From Polymorphobacter fuscus (GTDB taxonomy: Bacteria; Pseudomonadota; Alphaproteobacteria; Sphingomonadales; Sphingomonadaceae), in contig NZ_JAATJI010000002.1 of assembly GCF_011927825.1 (NCBI RefSeq), positions 248,001-312,000 on the forward strand: DNA of 64,000 nucleotides, written 5' to 3'. The translations under genes and the position numbers were made by a program. The notes below the pieces were generated by a model. The model was not told the origin of the DNA. It was given only the letters and a program-made list of their open reading frames with translations, and searched no databases. Below are positions 7,339 to 15,808 of this stretch, in pieces (positions within the stretch are counted from its first letter, which is position 1; every line of letters starts with the position of its first letter).

Positions 7339-7839
7339 ATGACCATGACCAACCGCCCGCTGCCGGGCGTTGCCGCCGTGCTGGCGCTGTTGACCGCCGC
7401 CATGGCGCCGGCCCCGGTGGCGGCGCAGCACGTCCGGGTCGCCGGCCTGACGCTCGCCAAGCCCTGGACGCGGGCCACCGCCGGCAAGGTCGGTGCCGGC
7501 TTCGTTGCCATCACCAATGCCGGAACGTCGCCGGACCGGCTGTTGTCCGCGACGTCCCCGGCCGCGAACAAGGTCGAGATCCACACGATGACGATGGATG
7601 GCGGCATCATGCGGATGCGGCCCTTGCCGGATGGCATCGCCGTGCCCGCGGGCGGGACAACCAGCCTGGCGCCGGGCGGCAACCATCTGATGCTGATCGG
7701 CCTGAAAGCGCCGCTGGTCGAAGGCACGCTGGTGCCGCTGACGCTCAACTTTGCCACGGCGGGGCCGGTCAAGGTCGCGCTGAAGGTCGCAGCGGCGGGT
7801 GCCATGGCGCCAGCCCCCGGCGATCAACAAGCCAAATGA
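7339..7839 (+). CDS. Periplasmic copper chaperone PCu(A)C
   Basis: A 166-residue protein with an N-terminal signal peptide ending near AAQ (residue 30). The copper-binding signature is clear: His82 followed ten residues later by Met93, then HLM (His116, Met118), all in a cupredoxin-like fold. PCuAC proteins bind Cu(I) in the periplasm and help assemble the CuA or CuB site of cytochrome oxidases. The gene lies between DUF2946 and a TonB receptor, which supports a copper acquisition unit. The C-terminal tail past residue 150 is Ala/Pro-rich. Confidence 0.88.
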   Translation: MTMTNRPLPGVAAVLALLTAAMAPAPVAAQHVRVAGLTLAKPWTRATAGKVGAGFVAITNAGTSPDRLLSATSPAANKVEIHTMTMDGGIMRMRPLPDGIAVPAGGTTSLAPGGNHLMLIGLKAPLVEGTLVPLTLNFATAGPVKVALKVAAAGAMAPAPGDQQAK

Positions 7840-7972
7840 CGCCGACGCCCGCTGGTGCGGATCGGGCGCTGGGCTGCCGTGGCGATGGCGGCGCTGCTGA
7901 AACGCTCCAGTCTCAAACACTTCCCGGCGCAGCGCTGCCGCGCGCCGGTGACCTCAAATCCAAGGATATTCC

Positions 7973-9976
7973 ATGTTTCATCGTTCGATTCTTCTTGCCG
8001 GCATCGCTGGCATGACCGCCATGCCGCTGCACGCCGAGGTGGCGGCCGACGCCTTTGTCACGGTGACGGCGACGGCGCAGCGCGATGCGGACGCCGCCGC
8101 TGCCCGCGAACGGATTGCCCGCACCCCCGGCGGTGCATCGGTGACCGAGGCGAGCGAATTCGCCGACCGGCTGGCGGTCAATTTCCGCGACACGCTGGCG
8201 TTCGCGCCGGGGGTGTTCGCCCAGTCGCGCTTCGGTGAGGAGGTGCGGCTGTCGATTCGCGGCTCGGGTATCGGCCGCGGCTTTCATTTGCGCGGCGTGA
8301 CCTTGTTGCAGGATGGCGTGCCGATCAACCTGGCCGATGGCAGCGGCGATTTCCAGGAACTCGACCCGACGGTGTTCCAGCGGATCGAGGTCTATCGCGG
8401 CGCCAATGCGCTGCGCTTCGGCGCGTCGAGCCTGGGGGGCGCCATCAACGCGGTCACGCCGACCGGGCGCACAGCGCCGACGCTGGCGCTGCGGCTGGAA
8501 GGCGGCAGCTTCGGCACGGCACGCGCCACGGCGCAGGCGGGCCTTGCCGACGGGCCGGGCGATGGCTTTATCGCTGTCAGCTATCTGCGCGACGACGGCT
8601 ATCGGGCGCAGAGCGCGCAGGAGAAGCTGCGGGTCAACGGCAATATCGGCTTGCAGTTGAGCGATGCCGTCGAGACGCGATTCTATGGTTCGATGAATTT
8701 CATCGACCAGCAGGTGCCGGGGACGCTGACGCGGGTGCAGGCGCTGACGACGCCGCGCGCAGCGCCCGCGACCAACATCGTCAACGCCTATGCCCGCGAT
8801 ATCCGCTCGCTGCGGGTGCAGAACAGGACCCGATTCGATCTCGGCGCGACTCGCATCGAGGCCGGTCTTTTCCTCAATGCCAAGGACCTGTTCCACCCGA
8901 TCTTTCAGGTTATCGACCAGAAATCGACCGATTGGGGCGGCTATGCCCGGCTCGATACCGCCGGCAACGTTGCCGGCGTGAAGGTCGAGGCGACGCTGGG
9001 GACGACGCTGCGCACCGGCAAGACGGCGGCGAAGCAATATCTCAATATCGGCGGCCGGCGCGGGGCATTGACCGCCAATGTCGACCAGTTCGCCGATGCC
9101 TTCGACGGCTATGGCGAAGTGCGCGTCTATCCGGTCGCAACATTGGCGCTCGTCGGCGGTGCGCAGTTCACCCATGGCAAGCGGCGGGTGGACAACAAGC
9201 TCAACCCGGCGATGAATGCCGAGCGGTCGTTCGACGAATGGTCGCCCAAGATCGGGGCGATCTGGACGCCGGCACGCGATGTGCAGGTCTTTGCCAACTA
9301 TAACCGCGCCGTCGAGATTCCGACCTTTTCAGAAATCGTCCAGGCGCCGATCGCCGGCTTCGTCCCGCTCGATCCGCAGCGCGGCTGGACGCTGGAGGTC
9401 GGCACGCGCGGGCGGACGGGCGTGCTGGCCTGGGACCTGTCGCTCTATCGCGCCGATCTGCGCGGCGAGTTGCTGGGTTTCACCGTCGATCCCGATGTGC
9501 CGGCGGCGACGTTCAACGCCGACCGGACCCGGCACCAGGGCATCGAGGCCGGGCTCGACATCGTCGTCGCATCCTGGATGACGCTGCGGCAGGTGTACCA
9601 GTACAATGACTTCACCTTCCGCGGCGATGCCCAGTATGGCAACAACCGCATCGCGGTGGTGCCGGAACATCTGTACCGGGCCGAAGTCCAGCTGGGCAAC
9701 GAAACCGTCCGGGTGGCGCCGAATGTCGAATGGATCCCGCGCGGCGCCTTTGCCGATTATCGCAATACGGTGCGCAACCCCGGCTATGCATTGATCGGCG
9801 TCAGTGGTTCCGTCGCGGTGGCACAGGGCGTGCGGTTGTTCGCCGATGGCCGCAACCTGGCGAACAAACGCGGCATCGGCGATGTGTCGGCGGTGGTGCA
9901 GGCAACGCCGGCGTCGGCAATCTACTATCCGGTGGAAGGCCGGGCGGTGTTCGGCGGCATTCGCGCCGCGTTCTGA
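7973..9976 (+). CDS. TonB-dependent outer-membrane receptor, probably for copper
   Basis: A 667-residue receptor. A signal peptide (to about residue 21) is followed by a plug domain carrying SIRGSGIGRGFHLRGVTLLQDG and LDPTVFQRIEVYRGANALRFG, then a beta-barrel ending in an aromatic residue (IRAAF). AAGGATATTCC precedes the ATG. The plug resembles FecA-like receptors. The substrate is inferred from context: the two upstream genes are a DUF2946 protein and a copper chaperone, an arrangement seen for copper-responsive receptors. Iron-chelate or other substrates are not excluded. It needs TonB-ExbBD, not in this window. Confidence 0.85.
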   Translation: MFHRSILLAGIAGMTAMPLHAEVAADAFVTVTATAQRDADAAAARERIARTPGGASVTEASEFADRLAVNFRDTLAFAPGVFAQSRFGEEVRLSIRGSGIGRGFHLRGVTLLQDGVPINLADGSGDFQELDPTVFQRIEVYRGANALRFGASSLGGAINAVTPTGRTAPTLALRLEGGSFGTARATAQAGLADGPGDGFIAVSYLRDDGYRAQSAQEKLRVNGNIGLQLSDAVETRFYGSMNFIDQQVPGTLTRVQALTTPRAAPATNIVNAYARDIRSLRVQNRTRFDLGATRIEAGLFLNAKDLFHPIFQVIDQKSTDWGGYARLDTAGNVAGVKVEATLGTTLRTGKTAAKQYLNIGGRRGALTANVDQFADAFDGYGEVRVYPVATLALVGGAQFTHGKRRVDNKLNPAMNAERSFDEWSPKIGAIWTPARDVQVFANYNRAVEIPTFSEIVQAPIAGFVPLDPQRGWTLEVGTRGRTGVLAWDLSLYRADLRGELLGFTVDPDVPAATFNADRTRHQGIEAGLDIVVASWMTLRQVYQYNDFTFRGDAQYGNNRIAVVPEHLYRAEVQLGNETVRVAPNVEWIPRGAFADYRNTVRNPGYALIGVSGSVAVAQGVRLFADGRNLANKRGIGDVSAVVQATPASAIYYPVEGRAVFGGIRAAF

Positions 9977-9991
9977 GGGATGGCGGCGGGT

Positions 9992-10015
9992 CGGGGGGCA
10001 CGCGCTTGCCCCCCG
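9992..10015 (+). terminator. GC-rich hairpin after the TonB receptor gene
   Basis: Stem CGGGGGGCA pairs with TGCCCCCCG around a 6-base loop, 16 bases past the receptor stop. There is no T tract, so it may attenuate or stabilise the transcript rather than fully terminate it. Confidence 0.4.
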
Positions 10016-10062
10016 GCGGGCTGCCGGTCTATCGTTGCCGACGGATGGACAAGGGATGGGCG

Positions 10063-10425
10063 ATGCCGACCTGGCCGGCACTGGTGGTCTTTGGCGCGAC
10101 GGTCGCCATCGGGCTCTACATGGGGCTGCAATATCTGCGCGGGGTGCGCAACAACCGCATGCTCGTCGGCGTCCATGTGCTGATCGGGGTGGCGGGGCTG
10201 GAAGTGTTCGCGCTGCTGCTGCGCGGCGCGCCCGATGGCACGCATCTGGCGGAAAGCCGCATGGGCCCGGCGTCGGCGCTGTTGCTGGCGGCGGCGCTGT
10301 TCACCGGCTTTCTGGTGCCCCTGATCGCAGCGCCGAAGCCGGCGGCGACGGGGCCGGCGCTGGCCGTGCATGCGGTGGCGGGGACGATCGGGTTCGGGGC
10401 ATTGCTGCTGTGGGTGCTGGGGTAG
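10063..10425 (+). CDS. Small four-helix membrane protein of unknown function
   Basis: A 120-residue protein made of four hydrophobic stretches: WPALVVFGATVAIGLYMGLQ; MLVGVHVLIGVAGLEVFALLL; ASALLLAAALFTGFLVPLI; and ALAVHAVAGTIGFGALLLWVL. The histidines in helices 2 and 4 (VHVLIG and VHAVAG) are spaced like haem ligands in small cytochrome-like membrane proteins, but this is only suggestive. The ATG at 10063 has AAGGGATGGG at proper spacing. An in-frame ATG at 10045 would add six residues. It follows the copper-type TonB receptor in the same direction and may belong to that locus. Confidence 0.7.
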   Translation: MPTWPALVVFGATVAIGLYMGLQYLRGVRNNRMLVGVHVLIGVAGLEVFALLLRGAPDGTHLAESRMGPASALLLAAALFTGFLVPLIAAPKPAATGPALAVHAVAGTIGFGALLLWVLG

Positions 10426-10452
10426 GGCGGCAGCATCCCGGCCGTCCCGCGA

Positions 10453-11511
10453 TCACGGGAGCGAGGACGGTGATCGATCCCGACCCGGCAACAACAGGCT
10501 GCCGTCGCCATAGCTGTAGAAGCGGTAGCCGCTGGCGATGGCATGGGCATAGGCCGACTGCATCGCATCCAGCCCCATCAGCGCGCTGACCAGCATGAAC
10601 AGCGTCGATTTCGGCAAATGGAAGTTGGTGACCAGGCCATCGATGGCGCCGAAGCGATAGCCGGGGGTGATGAAGATCGCGGTATCGCCGCTGAACGGCT
10701 GGATGACGCCCCTTGCATCGACGGCGGATTCGAGCAGGCGCAACGCGGTGGTGCCGACGGCGATGACGCGGCCGCCGGCGGCGCGGGCGGCGTTGAGCCG
10801 GTCGGCCGTGGCGGCATCGATGCTGCCCCATTCGGCGTGCATGCGATGATCGTCGGTGTCGTCGGCCTTGACCGGCAGGAAGGTGCCGGCGCCGACATGG
10901 AGGGTGACGGTTTCGCGGCCGATGCCGGCCGCCGTCAGCCGATCCCAAAGCGCCGGCGTGAAGTGCAGCCCGGCGGTGGGTGCCGCCACGGCACCGTCGC
11001 GGGCGGCGTGCAGCGTCTGGTAATCACTGGCGTCGCGGGCGTCGGTGGGGCGTTTGGAGGCAATATAGGGCGGCAGCGGCATGGCGCCGGCGGCTGCCAT
11101 GGCGGTATCGAGCGGGGCGTCGGCGGTGAACCGCCACAGGATCGCGCCCTCGTCATTGCGTTCCAGGACGGTGCCGGCCAGGCCGGCGCCGAAATCGACG
11201 CGGTCGCCGATGTGCAGGCGGCGGGCGTTCTTGACGAAGCTCCACCAGACATCGGCGGCTTCGCGCTTGTGCAGGGTCACGCCGATGCGGGCGTTGCCGC
11301 GCACTCCGTGGAACTGGGCCGGGATGACGCGGGTATCGTTGACGACGAGGACGTCGCCGGGGCGCAGCGCCTGCGGCAGATCGTGGAAGACGCTGTCGGC
11401 GAGCGGCTGCCCGGCGGCGACGACGAGCAGCCGGGCGGCATCGCGCGGCACCGCCGGGCGCAGCGCGATGCTGGCCTCGGGCAGGTCGAAATCGAAATCG
11501 GCGACGCGCAT
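10453..11511 (-). CDS. queA: S-adenosylmethionine:tRNA ribosyltransferase-isomerase
   Basis: A 352-residue QueA. It adds the ribosyl moiety of SAM to 7-aminomethyl-7-deazaguanine in tRNA to form epoxyqueuosine. Conserved segments are [16 protein letters not shown] at the start, [38 protein letters not shown] and [14 protein letters not shown]. The ATG at 11511 begins the family-typical N terminus; upstream in-frame codons encode only Arg/Pro-rich shadow. It is the last gene of the minus-strand string xseB-ispA-coaD-ppi-queA. The usual partner tgt is not next to it here. Confidence 0.95.
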   Translation of the reverse strand: MRVADFDFDLPEASIALRPAVPRDAARLLVVAAGQPLADSVFHDLPQALRPGDVLVVNDTRVIPAQFHGVRGNARIGVTLHKREAADVWWSFVKNARRLHIGDRVDFGAGLAGTVLERNDEGAILWRFTADAPLDTAMAAAGAMPLPPYIASKRPTDARDASDYQTLHAARDGAVAAPTAGLHFTPALWDRLTAAGIGRETVTLHVGAGTFLPVKADDTDDHRMHAEWGSIDAATADRLNAARAAGGRVIAVGTTALRLLESAVDARGVIQPFSGDTAIFITPGYRFGAIDGLVTNFHLPKSTLFMLVSALMGLDAMQSAYAHAIASGYRFYSYGDGSLLLPGRDRSPSSLP

Positions 11512-11524
11512 CGGGCGGTGCCGC

Positions 11525-12253
11525 CTATTGCGGCGGCGCGACCGGGTTGGTGGGCAGCGTCGCCTGCGGGATCGCCGCGGGCGCGAGGGGAGCGGACGGG
11601 ATGGGGGTGGATGGGGCCGGCGGCGGCACATGGTCGGTTTCGATCGAGGCCTTCAGGATGCGCGTCGGCGTGGCAGGCGGTTCGCCGACGGCGATGGCAT
11701 CGACGAACTTCATGCCCTCGATGACCCGGCCCCAGATCGTATAGGTCCGGTCGAGCTTCAGCACCGGTTGCAGGACGATGTAGAACTGGCTGTTGGCGCT
11801 GTCCTCCGATTGGGCGCGCGCCATGGCGAGCGCACCGCGGACGTGCGGCAGGTCGTTGAACTCGGCCTTCAGGTCGGGCAGTTTCGACCCGCCGGTGCCG
11901 GTGCCGGTGGGGTCGCCGCCCTGCGCCATGAAGCCTTCGATGACGCGATGGAACACCGTGCCGTCGTAGAAGCCCTGGCGGGCGAGGGTGCGGATGCGCT
12001 CGACATGCTTGGGTGCCACATCGGGGCGCATGACGATGCGGACGCGGCCGCCCGACGACAGGTCGAGGACGAGGACGTTTTCGGGCTCGATCTTGGTGAC
12101 ACTGCCGGCAATCGTCGGCGCCGGTCCCATCTTGGGCAGCACCGGCAGCGGCTTGAGGTCGGCCTTGGACGGACCGCCCTGCGCCATCGCCAGGCTGGCG
12201 GTGGCCAGCAGCACGAAGGCCAGGAAGCGCCGCAGCATCGACACGATCGTCAT
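11525..12253 (-). CDS. Cyclophilin-type peptidyl-prolyl cis-trans isomerase, exported
   Basis: A 242-residue PPIase. A signal peptide ([16 protein letters not shown]) is followed by a cyclophilin domain with [20 protein letters not shown], which holds the catalytic Arg and Phe, and by [11 protein letters not shown] Pro/Ala-rich tail (from about residue 208) extends beyond the fold. It should act in the periplasm on folding proteins. Its ATG overlaps the coaD stop (ATGA), which fixes the start and implies coupling. QueA follows 13 bases downstream. Confidence 0.9.
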   Translation of the reverse strand: MTIVSMLRRFLAFVLLATASLAMAQGGPSKADLKPLPVLPKMGPAPTIAGSVTKIEPENVLVLDLSSGGRVRIVMRPDVAPKHVERIRTLARQGFYDGTVFHRVIEGFMAQGGDPTGTGTGGSKLPDLKAEFNDLPHVRGALAMARAQSEDSANSQFYIVLQPVLKLDRTYTIWGRVIEGMKFVDAIAVGEPPATPTRILKASIETDHVPPPAPSTPIPSAPLAPAAIPQATLPTNPVAPPQ

Positions 12254-12750
12254 TGTTGCCCTCTCAGGCCGGTTTCGGCGACGCGAGCGACGACATCGGC
12301 GGCGACGCGCGGGGTGACGAACTTGCGGATATCACCGCCGTAGATGGCGATTTCCTTGACCAGCCGCGAAGCAATCGGCTGCAACGCGACATCGGCCATC
12401 AGGAACACCGTCTCGATGCGCGAATTGAGCTGCTGGTTCATCCCCGCCATCTGATATTCATATTCGAAATCGGCGACGGCGCGCAGGCCGCGGACGATCA
12501 TGCTGGCGCCCTGGGCCTCGGCGAACTTCATCAGCAGCGCATCGAAATCGACGACATCGACATTGCCGATGCCTTCGACCTCGCGCTCAACCTGCGCCTT
12601 GCGTTCAGCGAGGGTGAACATCGGCGATTTCGACGGGTTGGTGGCAACGCCGATGACCAGCCGGTCGACCAGATGGGCGCCGCGCCGGATGATGTCCATA
12701 TGGCCCAGCGTCAACGGGTCGAACGTCCCAGGGTAAACGCCGATACGCAT
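12250..12750 (-). CDS. coaD: Phosphopantetheine adenylyltransferase
   Basis: A 166-residue CoaD, the penultimate step of coenzyme A synthesis (4'-phosphopantetheine + ATP to dephospho-CoA). The nucleotidyltransferase motif GTFDPLTLGHMDII (T/HxGH) is at residues 9-22. MIVRGLRAVADFEYE and the ASRLVKEIA motif near residue 130 complete the active site. Length is normal for the family. It sits 12 bases after ispA and overlaps the PPIase gene by four bases. Confidence 0.96.
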   Translation of the reverse strand: MRIGVYPGTFDPLTLGHMDIIRRGAHLVDRLVIGVATNPSKSPMFTLAERKAQVEREVEGIGNVDVVDFDALLMKFAEAQGASMIVRGLRAVADFEYEYQMAGMNQQLNSRIETVFLMADVALQPIASRLVKEIAIYGGDIRKFVTPRVAADVVARVAETGLRGQQ

Positions 12751-12762
12751 GTGCAGACTATC

Positions 12763-13680
12763 CTATCGGTCGCGTTCGATGGCGAAGCGCGCGATGGCGC
12801 GCAGCAGGTCGGCCTCCTGGCCGAAATGCTGGAGATGGGCAATCGCCTGGTCGATCAGCATGGTGGCCTGGGTGCGGGCCCGCTCCACCCCGAGCAGCGA
12901 CACGAAGGTCGCCTTGCCGGCGGCTTCGTCCTTGCCCACGGCCTTGCCGGTGTTGGCAGCGGAGCCTTCGACATCGAGGAGATCGTCGGCGATCTGGAAG
13001 GCAAGACCGAGGTCGCGGGCATAGCCGCGCAGCGGCGTGCGCTGGTCGGCGGGGACGCGGCCCATGATGGCACCGGCTTCGAGACAGAAGCCGATCAACG
13101 CGCCGGTCTTGAGCTGCTGCAGGCGGGTGACGCCGGCGAGGTCGTAGAGTTCATGCTCCGCCACCAGGTCCATCATCTGGCCACCGGCCATGCCGACGGG
13201 GCCGGACGCTTCGGCGAGTTCGATGACCAGTTCGGCACGCGCCAGCGCATCGTCATGGGTGGCGGGTTCGGCGAGGATCTGGAAGGCCAGCGCGTGCAGC
13301 GAGTCGCCGGCAAGGACGGCGGTCGCCTCGTCAAAGGCCTTGTGGACGGTCGGCTTGCCGCGGCGCATGTCGTCGTCGTCCATGCACGGCAGGTCGTCGT
13401 GGATCAGCGAATAGCAATGGACACATTCGATGGCGAGGGCGACGCGCAGCGCCTTGTCGCGATCGATGCCGAACAGGTCGCAGGCCGCGACGACCAGCAA
13501 CGGCCGCATCCGCTTGCCGCCGCCGATGACCGCGTGGCGCATGGCGTTGAACAGGCGGGCGCGGCTGTCTTCCGGCACCGGCAGCAGCCGGTCGAAGCGC
13601 TGGTCCATCGCCTTGCCGATGGCGTCGAGCGCTGGTTTCAGGCTGATCGACGCTTGCACCATATCGACTTTCGAACTCAT
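12763..13680 (-). CDS. ispA: Farnesyl diphosphate synthase (short-chain prenyltransferase)
   Basis: A 305-residue trans-prenyltransferase that condenses DMAPP/GPP with IPP in the cytoplasm. The first aspartate-rich motif is DDLPCMDDDD and the second is DDLLD (in FQIADDLLDVEG). The conserved GGKRMRPLLV lies near residue 47. The ATG at 13680 overlaps the xseB stop by four bases. xseB-ispA is usually followed by dxs; here dxs is missing and coaD follows instead. Confidence 0.94.
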   Translation of the reverse strand: MSSKVDMVQASISLKPALDAIGKAMDQRFDRLLPVPEDSRARLFNAMRHAVIGGGKRMRPLLVVAACDLFGIDRDKALRVALAIECVHCYSLIHDDLPCMDDDDMRRGKPTVHKAFDEATAVLAGDSLHALAFQILAEPATHDDALARAELVIELAEASGPVGMAGGQMMDLVAEHELYDLAGVTRLQQLKTGALIGFCLEAGAIMGRVPADQRTPLRGYARDLGLAFQIADDLLDVEGSAANTGKAVGKDEAAGKATFVSLLGVERARTQATMLIDQAIAHLQHFGQEADLLRAIARFAIERDR

Positions 13681-13937
13681 TGCTGTGCGGGCGTGCCGGC
13701 GGCATCGAACGGCCGGGTGCCGACAGCTTCCCCGGCGTCGTTCTGCTGGATGGCCTCGATCCGCGCCGTCGCCGATTTCAGCTTGGCGTCGCAATGGGCC
13801 TTCAACGACTGGCCCTCGGTATAGAGGGTGATCGAATCCTCGAGGCTGGCCTCACCGCTTTCCAGCCGCTGGACAATGGTTTCCAGGCGTTTCAACGCAT
13901 CCTCGAACGAGAGGGCGGCGAGATCGGGGGCTTCCAT
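13677..13937 (-). CDS. xseB: Exodeoxyribonuclease VII small subunit
   Basis: An 86-residue protein with the XseB core LSFEDALKRLETIVQRLESG and LEDSITLYTEGQSLKAHCDAKL, two helices that bind the large subunit XseA. Exonuclease VII degrades single-stranded DNA to oligonucleotides. The C-terminal 20 residues are a variable tail. It is the first gene of the coupled string leading to queA. xseA is not in the window. Confidence 0.93.
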   Translation of the reverse strand: MEAPDLAALSFEDALKRLETIVQRLESGEASLEDSITLYTEGQSLKAHCDAKLKSATARIEAIQQNDAGEAVGTRPFDAAGTPAQQ

Positions 13938-14004
13938 GGGGCGTGTTTGAACGGGCGCGTGATGATGGTCAAGCGCGGGTATCAGCCCCTGTCATTGACC
14001 CAGA

Positions 14005-14811
14005 TCATTTTCCGGTAAAGGCAGCGGGCCGTTTTTGCAGGAAGGCCGCGACGCCTTCGCCGAAATCGGCGCTGCGGCCGGCATGGAGCTGGTTGCGGCG
14101 TTCGACCATCAGCGCTTCGGTCAGCGTCTTGTCGAGGCTGTCGCGCAGCCCCTGGCGGATCAGCGTATAGGCGCGGGTCGGGCCCTTGGCCATCTTGGCG
14201 GCGATGGCGTTGACGGTGGTCATCAGCTCGGCATCGTCGACCGCCTTGTAGATCATGCCCCAATCCTCGGCGGTTTCGGCCGGCACGCGTTCGCCCAGCA
14301 TCATCATCGCCTGGGCGCGTGCCTTGCCGGCGAGGCGTGGCAGCATCCAGGTCGAACCGACGTCCGGGACCAGCCCGATGTTGACGAACGCCTGGAGGAA
14401 ATAGGCGGACTTTGCTGCCACGACGATGTCGCCGGCGAGCGCATAGGAGCAGCCCGCGCCGGCGGCGGCGCCGTTGACGGCGGTGATGAACGGCACCGGC
14501 AGCGCGAACAGCCGTTCGAGCAGCGGGTTGAAATGGGTTTCGAGCACCTTGCCGGCGTCGACGGGACCCGACGTGCGTTCTCCGCCGCCGCCGGCACCGC
14601 CCCCCGCCAGGTCGGCGCCCGAACAGAAGGCGCGGCCGGTGCCGGTCATCACCAGCACGCGGGCATCGGACACACCGTCGCGGATGGTGTCGACGGCGTG
14701 GATCATCTCCGCGATCACCCCGACATGCAGCGCATTCATCCGTTCCGGCCGGTTGATGGTCAGCGTGGCGACGCCATCGGCTTCGGTGAAAAGGATATGC
14801 TCATAGGCCAT
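14005..14811 (-). CDS. Enoyl-CoA hydratase/isomerase, PaaG-like
   Basis: A 268-residue crotonase-fold protein. The oxyanion-hole segments are GRAFCSGADL (about residue 60) and NGAAAGAGCSYALAGD (about 115). The segment NIGLVPDVGSTWMLPRLAG resembles PaaG, where an aspartate serves as catalytic base, so isomerase chemistry on ring-opened phenylacetyl-CoA-type substrates is possible. No other paa genes are nearby, so a general beta-oxidation role is just as likely. A Gly-rich insert (GGGAGGGGE) follows the first motif. Confidence 0.85.
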   Translation of the reverse strand: MAYEHILFTEADGVATLTINRPERMNALHVGVIAEMIHAVDTIRDGVSDARVLVMTGTGRAFCSGADLAGGGAGGGGERTSGPVDAGKVLETHFNPLLERLFALPVPFITAVNGAAAGAGCSYALAGDIVVAAKSAYFLQAFVNIGLVPDVGSTWMLPRLAGKARAQAMMMLGERVPAETAEDWGMIYKAVDDAELMTTVNAIAAKMAKGPTRAYTLIRQGLRDSLDKTLTEALMVERRNQLHAGRSADFGEGVAAFLQKRPAAFTGK

Positions 14812-14896
14812 GGCGGACGCTCCCCGGCGTTGGTGGACGCTCGGGTGATAGGCTTTGTGACGCCGGGCGTAACCGGCAAAATCGTCAGCGCCGGGT

Positions 14897-15802
14897 TCAG
14901 CGCACCACGCAGCGAAAGCCGATATGGCAGGTCGAGGTGTCGATCGATTCGGCGTGGCGCGCGGCGGGGCGGTAGCGCCGGCAATAGCTGGGGGCGCACA
15001 GGAAACTGCCGCCTTTCAGCACCTTTTGCGGGATCGGCGCCGCCGGGTCGATGGTGCCGGCCTGCGGGCCGCGGGGGTTGCGGGGGATGCAGCAGGGCCG
15101 GGCCGGGTCGGCGGCATGGCGCGGCTGATACCAGTCCTGCGTCCATTCCCAGACATTGCCGATCAGGTCGAACACGCCATGGCCGTTGGCCGGATAGCTG
15201 GCGACGGGGGAGGTCGCCTCCCAGCCGTCCTCGCGGGTATTGCGGAACGGGAAGCGGCCTTGCCAGGTGTTGGCCATGTGGCGGCCGCCGGGACGGAACA
15301 CCTCCCCCCAGGCATAGGTGGCGCCTTCCAGCCCGCCGCGCGCTGCATATTCGAACTCGGCTTCCGTCGGCAGGTCCTTGCCGGCCCAATCGGCATAGGC
15401 GCGTGCATCGGCATGGCTGACATGAACGACGGGATGGTCGCCGAGACCGGCGAGGGTCGAAGTCGGGCCATAGGGGTGGCGCCAGTCAGCGCCGCGGCAC
15501 AATTCCCACCATTGCGACCAGTCGGCGGTATCGACCGGGCCCCGGGTCTTGCGGAACACCAGGCTGCCGGCAAACAGCATCTGCGGCAGCGCGGCGGGGT
15601 AATCTTCGGCGCGCGGCGCGATCTCCGCGGTGGTGACATGGCCGGTGGCGGCGACGAAGGCGGCAAAGTCGCGGTTGGTGACAGGCGTGCGGTCGATGCG
15701 AAAGGCATCGACTTCGACAAGATGCGACGGCGCTTCCTCCGGATAGCCATCATCGGCGCCCATCCGGAAGCGGCCGGCGGGGATGGCGACCATGGCATCC
15801 AT
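14897..15802 (-). CDS. Formylglycine-generating enzyme (FGE/SUMF1) family protein with intact active site
   Basis: A 301-residue protein. It opens with the FGE motif MVAIPAGRFRMGADDG and carries RTPVTNRDFAAFV, LPTEAEFEYAARGG, FDLIGNVWEWTQDWY and, near the end, GGSFLCAPSYCRRYRPAAR. Cys269 and Cys274 (C-x4-C) match the copper-binding cysteine pair that oxidises sulfatase cysteine to formylglycine. Many family members lack these cysteines, so real FGE activity is plausible. No sulfatase or CxPxR substrate gene is visible in the window. The gene lies six bases after the M14 peptidase stop. No signal peptide is evident. Confidence 0.85.
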   Translation of the reverse strand: MDAMVAIPAGRFRMGADDGYPEEAPSHLVEVDAFRIDRTPVTNRDFAAFVAATGHVTTAEIAPRAEDYPAALPQMLFAGSLVFRKTRGPVDTADWSQWWELCRGADWRHPYGPTSTLAGLGDHPVVHVSHADARAYADWAGKDLPTEAEFEYAARGGLEGATYAWGEVFRPGGRHMANTWQGRFPFRNTREDGWEATSPVASYPANGHGVFDLIGNVWEWTQDWYQPRHAADPARPCCIPRNPRGPQAGTIDPAAPIPQKVLKGGSFLCAPSYCRRYRPAARHAESIDTSTCHIGFRCVVR

Positions 15803-15808
15803 CGGCGG

